From positions 62,001 to 126,000 of the forward strand of contig JAMXSV010000017.1 of the NCBI GenBank assembly GCA_027559495.1: a DNA stretch of 64,000 nt. The letters are read 5' to 3'. Source of the stretch: Aurifilum marmelostoma. Taxonomy: Eukaryota; Ascomycota; Sordariomycetes; Diaporthales; Cryphonectriaceae. The position numbers were made by a program, and so were the translations under genes. The notes under the pieces were generated by a model. It was not told where the DNA came from. It was given only the letters and a program-made list of their open reading frames with translations, and searched no databases. Below, in pieces: positions 58,620 through 64,000 of the stretch. The stretch's first letter is position 1. Every line of letters starts with the position of its first letter.

Positions 58620-61383
58620 ATGGACGATCCATGGGGCTCCCCATGGGCCACGAACGACTCCAGTTCTACCCTTGAACCTCCGACACAAGCCTCCAACAAC
58701 CTCGAACTACCAGGCCGTGCCCTGGCGAGAACCCGATCGTCATCGAGCATCTCGCCCTGGGCGGTGGACGACGACGGGCTCAATGGCTGGGCATCCACAG
58801 GCGCAGGTCTGGCCTTGCCGCCAGCTGCTGCCACGCCGAATGCCGGATGGTTCGGATGGGGAGGGGAACACGGGCCGAACTCGAGCCAGACATCACTGAC
58901 AGCGAGGGCAAGAGAGGGGAGCCTCGGCCTGCCGAGCCCTACGACTACCTGGCCGGCTTCTGCGACGTTGGCGCCTGGCCAGGCCAAGACGGTGTCGCGC
59001 CGTAGCAGCGCCAGGTCTCTGTCGCGCCAGCCGTCCCCCGATCCCTGGGTCAGCGAGATCTCCCAGAACCGCCTCAGCCTTCCAGCTGCTGTACATATCT
59101 CGGCCGAGCAGGCCGCCTTCTCGACACTTGATAGCCACGACGAGGCAGCAGAGGAGGTGCAGGGTGACGGTGACAACGATACAAAAGATGTGCATGCCGA
59201 GGTTGATGCTGGGTCTGCCACGGACCTCGTTGCCACGCCCACATTGGCTCAGGAACCGAGTGTGGAGGCTGGACCGGAGGGCCGCGAGGAGAATGAGCCA
59301 GGTCGCCAGACACACGAAGAGGATAGGGAGCGCCTGGACTCGCCCAGCCTCTCGAGACATTCCTCCGTCTCACATGACAGCCGCCATGAGGAGAGGCTCG
59401 ACTCACCTCTCACCTCCATGGACGAGGACTGCAAGGATCGTGCTGCCATACCTCGAAGGCCTTCTGCTAAGGTGCAGGAGCTGGTGGACAAGTACGACGG
59501 CCTGGCCAGGATCACGGGCGGTTCGCTGCTGGTTCCTTCCTCTAATGACGGCAGGCGGCGCAGCGCAAGTCGATCCATGAGCATTCGGAGTTTCCAGACC
59601 GACGCCACGAGTGATTTTGGTGACTTTGAGGACGCCGAGGACTTTGAATCCTGCAAGCCGTCGCGCAAGCCCTCCGTGGCTGGATCACCCCCGCCCAGCT
59701 AGTTCGCGGGCCGGTCGCGTACGCTCTCTCTCGAGAACGTCACTGCGAAAAGCATCTGTGGTATCTGCTGGAGCCGCTGCGGCCAGGAGCCCGATACAGG
59801 AGGAAGAGCATTCGAACAAGTTCCAAGACCTGCGCGCCAGATTCGGTCCCGTCAGCTTCACCCCGGACCTGGAGCTTGTCAGCAAGCTGTTTGATGGGCC
59901 CAGGCTGGACAAGGAGCAGCCGGGCGCAAAGGATTACAGCCTGGATGCGGTCGAGGGGGTCATCAAAGACAGCTTCACCACGGTCTCTGAGCGCAAGACG
60001 TGGTACCGGATTTCTCGCCCCGGCACGATGCGCAAGCACGACCTGGGCGATGATGACGCGTACCGTCGGGTTTCCTGGGTCGGCTCCAAGGTCCGGGAAG
60101 ATGCTAGCAAGATTGTCCGTCGCTGGATGGAAGAGGGCCCCTACGCAGGACGTTCGGCAGCCGGAGGGCGGTCCATGGTCAAGGGCGGGGCTTTCAACTG
60201 GGACGCCAAAGCAAAAGCAGAGCCATTGTCATTTGATGAGATCTTTGGCAAGAGGAAGAGCGTGCAAGCCCCGAAGTCTATCGCTGCTTCTGCCGCCGCC
60301 CCACCGCGGCCTCTGTCGCTCCAGGTGCAGTCGGCGGGACCAGCTCACTCCAGAGACGTCTCGGTCGGCGTCAGGAGCCTACCGCCGCGCTCACCGATGA
60401 GCATCCCTCTGCCACCTGCTGGACCTACCTTTGGGTGGAGTACAGGCGCCAGCGGCGGCTCACTGACTCCTGCCTCGCCGCGGCCGCCCAGCGAATACAC
60501 CAGGCCGTCACTTGAGGTCGGCTCTGTTCATTCTGGGGGCAGCAGGCCGCCCAGCATACTCGAGCCTCCCGAGGGCCGGAGCTCCCTGCACCTCGTGGCG
60601 CCCCCAGCTGCGCCCTCGCCTCGGCTGCCGGTGAAGCCGATCCACCCGACACTCCCAGTCGAGGACGACGATGAGGAGGAATGGGGTGAGATGATAGCCT
60701 CGCCCGCCACAGACAGCCGTCCCGCAAGCGGCTTCTTTGACAGCAGTCTCAACGGCTCCATGGCCAGCCTAGCCTCAACAAACCCCGTGGCTACCGGATC
60801 CTCTCACGGCACGCCCACTGCTCTCAGCGCTGTGCCTCGTCAAGACGGGCAGAGCTCTTCGGCCGCCCCTTCTGGTGATGTGTGGGATTTCTCGGCTTTC
60901 GACAGCACACCTACCCCTCCTCCAGCGATTCCACCAACTACAACATCAAAACCCGAGTTCAATTTTGATACTCCATTACAATCACCCAGCCTTTCTATAC
61001 CATCAAGGAGCGGGTCACCTGCATCATCTCAGCTTTCCAAACCACCTACGCCGACGGCCGCACCGCTGCGGGCCGAGTCACCAATAGCATGCCAGATGCC
61101 AAAACAAACACCAACGCCTAGATCCGCTTCGCCTGCTACTCGAACCCATCATACACCAAAGTCGTCGCTGAGCCTGGTTCGCCCGTCACCGCTGCATCAT
61201 GTCATCACACCAAAGGTCACCTCACCCAAGCCAGAGCTTTCAAACAAGCCGGCGACGAAGTCTGTCAGCTTTGCACAAGATGATGATGATGACGATGATG
61301 GTGGTGGTGGTGGCGGCGTGGACGAGCCGGCTGTCCGGCGGATCTTGGATGGCCTACCTAACCTATCATACATGCTCCGCTGA
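58620..61383 (+). CDS. Disordered protein with ear-binding-type DFGDF motif (apparent frameshift)
   Basis: One long frame of about 920 residues if a single extra base at the five-C run 59688-59692 is removed. Without that the protein would stop right after GSPPPS, yet the next frame continues in the same style (RAGRVRSLSRTSLRK). The N-terminus begins MDDPWGSPWATNDSS with repeated acidic-Trp motifs (DDPWG, SPWAVDDDG, PDPWVSE), which resemble clathrin or adaptor-binding peptides. DFGDFEDAEDFE at residues 332-343 is a classic gamma-ear/GGA-ear type motif. The only folded-looking part is residues about 400-540 (SNKFQDLRARFGPVSF, KTWYRISRPGTMRKH, YRRVSWVGSKVREDA, GGAFNWDAK). The rest is Ser/Pro-rich and ends in an Asp run and Gly run before LSYMLR. 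I infer a trafficking accessory role, possibly with AP-1. Confidence 0.7.
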
Positions 61384-62484
61384 GCACCAGGCTGCCATGC
61401 ACATCATCTTTTCTGCCAGTCCACTCTCGTTGTCATGGCGGTAAAATCAAAAATCACCCACCACGCATACATCAATACCATAGAAGTCGACAGGAAAGTT
61501 GGTTAATTTTCTCCTTGCATTGCCTCTGGCGTTGGGTTGAAAACAGTGTACGAGATAAATATATATGACGGTTATATTTCAACCAATCATGGACGCGAAC
61601 ATCGATGATTCTGGATGAAAATAGTCAGCCAGCCAGGTTCTCATGACCAACAAGCAGGCTTTGGCAGTGATGGACCGACATCCGGGTGTAGCCGTTGTAA
61701 TTCCTACCGACGGCCTAGACCTTCCCCCCCCCACCCACTCCCCCTTCTCTCCAGCCGGAAATTTGTAAACACGACACACAGAGAGAGAGGACAAGAGAGC
61801 AATTGAATCTTGAGCGCACCGTCAAACGCAGCCGATTGGCCAAGAAGATGTCTGCACGATACTGCAGTCCATATAAATGAATCAACCGGAGATTTGATTC
61901 GCAGCACAGGAGCACAGTTTGGTCGATGTTGTGTCACATCGGGTGTCGGTCAGTGTCGCGTTTCTAGACATTTCCACCACCTTGGTTCTTGGGTGCAGGG
62001 CAAAAAAGCATAAGCATTGTGGATCGACCCGGCCGAGTTCCCACAATGCGACCGCCAGACATGGGCCCCAGCATCGTCCTGGGACCTCATCTCGAAATTT
62101 CCCTGGCGGCGGCTGGGGAACATGTTCCGTCATCGAGATTTTGCACTGAAAAAGCCTGCTTTGCCCTCACCTGTGTGTGTAGTGGATATATATTCCGCGG
62201 AACAAGAGCCACCTCGTCCTCTGGGTGGTTTCTGCTTGAGACGACGGAGAGGTTGAGATCACCGTAGTGGTGTTTGTTTAGGTTTCGATCAGAGAGAAGA
62301 CAGGCACGTTGTAGTGTACATGTACATCAGCCAGCCATAGATAATTGGGTCATTGTTCGCCTCTTCCTTCTCTCGGCCAAGTTTGTGAAGCCATCCTTTC
62401 CGAGGAAAAACCACTCCGGACTCTCTGGAATAGCAGCCTCGCCCTCCACCCCAGAAGTATACTTATTTCTTCTCCCCCCGCATC
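61384..62484. other. Intergenic region
   Basis: 3' flank of the DFGDF protein gene and promoter of the last gene. No gene or RNA is seen. Confidence 0.45.
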
Positions 62485-64000
62485 ATGTCCTTGGCACAGC
62501 GCCGCACCACCCTCGACGACATCGACGTCCTCCCCTCACCCTTCTTCGACGATGAGCTCCTAGACGACGACGCGGGGACAGCGGCGGACGAGGAGGCGGC
62601 CAACGGCGTGCCCATCGCCAACAGCAGCGCGCGCAGGGCGTCTATCATCAGCCACAGGGCGAGCGTCGTCGGGATCCCCGTCGAGGACGGCAAGGAGATC
62701 TGGCAGGTGCTCAGCTATGACGCCTTTCACGCGCCGCCCCAGGGCCCTGCTGAGCTCCAGCAGTATGAGCCTGTGCCTCCGGAGGCTGGAGAGAATGTTG
62801 CTGCGTATGAAGTGTCTACTGCCAGGAGAATATGTAAGTTACTCTGTCTCTTTTTGTGTCCCCCCCCCCCCCAATCCTCTCCTATGTATGTTCTGAGCTA
62901 AGTAAAATGGTACAACAGGTCAGATCATATTCGCCGTGGTTGCATGCGTCCTGGCCTCGGGTATAGTCTGCGGCTTCGCAGCCCTCAAGCCCATCCTGAT
63001 CGCCGAGGGCGTCTACCGCTCCCTCTGCCCGGCCGACTGGCCTGCCGCCCCCTCCCCGGGAAACCCGGACGGCGAGACCCAGATCCCGTGCCCGGAGCAG
63101 GACATGCGCCTCAACCTCTTCTACATCACCGCCTCCATCACGCTCAACGTGTCCACCGTGCTGGCGGGCTACGTCCTGGACCACCACGGGCGGCGGACGT
63201 GCTACCTCCTGTCGGCGGCGATCCTCCTCCTCGGGTCCGGCTGCATGAGCCTCGCCTTCCACCTGGGCGACGGAGGGCTGGGCTGGTTCGACGGCTTCAT
63301 CACGGGCAACCTCCTCCTCGGCCTGGGCGGCACCTTTCTCTTCGTCTCGTCCTACCAGCTCTCCAACGCCTTCCCCCGCCACGCGGGCCTCGTCGTGGCC
63401 CTCGTGACGGGTGCCTTCGACGCCAGCGCCGCCGTCTTCCTCTTCTACCGCCTCGCCTACGAGGCCACGCACCACCGCTTCCGCCCCGCCGCCTTCTTCC
63501 TCGCCTTCGCCCTGACCATCCCCCCGCTGCTCTGCGCCGCCGAGCTGGCCCTCATGCCCCGCGCCGGCTACAGCACGCGCCGCGAGTACCAGGCCGCCAT
63601 CGCCGCCGCCCAGGACCCCCTGCGGGACGGGCACGGGTCGGACGGGGAGCACTTCGCGGGCGGCCCGCCGGGCGCGCTGGGGCGGGAGCTCAGGCGGCGC
63701 GCGGGCGAGCGCGAGGCGCGCATCGAGGCGCTCGAGGCGGTGGCGGGCACCGCGGACGAGCGCGCCGCCGACAGGGCCGCGGCCAGGGGCCGGCAGGAGG
63801 CGTCGGGCGTGCACGGCATCCTGCAGCACAGGCAGACGGTCGCGGCGCAGGTGGCCACCCCGTGGTTCTGGCTGCTCCTGGCCATGACGGCCGCCCAGAT
63901 GACGCGCATGAACTACTTCATCGCCACGGTGCGCGCGCAGTACCGGTACATGCTGGGCGGGGACGAGGACGCCGCGGGGGCCGTCAACGGCCTGTTCGAT
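62485..64000 (+). CDS. Fmp42-like MFS transporter (cut by window end)
   Basis: Exon 1 is 62485..62833 and exon 2 starts at 62919 and is open to the last base (GTAAGT donor, AACAG acceptor), at least 477 residues. A polar N-terminal tail of about 115 residues carries acidic runs (DDELLDDD) and leads to the first helix, IIFAVVACVLASGIVCGFAALKPILI, which joins directly across the intron. Helices 2-6 follow with the short MFS signature GYVLDHHGRRTCYLLSA, then GLGGTFLFVSSYQLSNAFPRHAGLVVALVTGAFDASAAVF, a block typical of the Fmp42/SLC43-like fungal family. A long cytosolic loop (GREL to HRQTVAAQ) is rich in Arg, Ala and Glu. It sits before helix 7 (PWFWLLLAMTAAQMTRMNYFIATV). SLC43 relatives carry amino acids; yeast Fmp42 was found with mitochondria. 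The substrate here is unknown. Confidence 0.85.

Noticed and set aside
1..64000. CRISPR arrays, secondary-metabolite cluster or mobile element
   Set aside because: No direct-repeat/spacer array, no backbone synthase next to the P450 or MFS genes, and no transposase, integrase or reverse-transcriptase motif was seen.

Overview
The window reads as nuclear DNA of a filamentous ascomycete (Pezizomycotina, probably Sordariomycetes). Short GT-AG introns of 67-162 bp interrupt most genes, coding DNA is GC-rich, intergenic gaps are 0.4-5 kb and full of simple repeats, and the gene set is typically fungal: a CYP53-type P450, Opi1/CCG-8, a Zn2Cys6 factor, a Dal5-like permease and UV-damage endonuclease. 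There are no operons, no CRISPR arrays, no recognisable tRNA or rRNA genes, and no intact transposon. I resolved 18 protein genes, two of them cut by the window ends and one with an unsolved 5' end. Splice sites were read by eye from frame continuity and consensus.

1-10 kb: the start of a Faxc/GST-like protein (minus, cut at base 1), a GNAT acetyltransferase, UV-damage endonuclease (minus) with a possible dual start, and a small single-pass membrane protein. 10-24 kb: a MetE/YxjG-like methyltransferase, a benzoate 4-monooxygenase-type P450, a polyglutamine protein with a degenerate trypsin-like domain, and two MFS transporters. 24-40 kb: Opi1/CCG-8 and the AP-1 mu subunit share a divergent 3.7 kb promoter, followed by a 5 kb gene-free stretch and a transcription factor with two complete zinc clusters. 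41-54 kb: an unknown polytopic membrane protein, a secreted protein with an RNase T1-like domain lacking key catalytic residues, an aquaporin, and an unrecognised multi-exon gene. 54-64 kb: AdoMet decarboxylase, the Fe-S assembly factor Cfd1, a disordered protein with an AP-1/GGA ear-binding-type motif, and the first part of an Fmp42-like MFS protein.

The genes do not form one pathway. Themes that recur are membrane traffic (AP-1 mu and the DFGDF protein), transport (four carriers or channels), one-carbon and polyamine metabolism (MetE-like and AdoMetDC), and two apparent pseudoenzymes. Four otherwise intact genes each need a single-base shift at a cytosine run, which looks more like indel error in the assembly than four independent mutations. 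The most interesting items are the RNase T1-like pseudoenzyme, the tandem zinc clusters, the Ser-to-Ala protease-like protein, and the UV endonuclease locus with its presequence-like extension, nuclear signal and cluster of GATCGA boxes.
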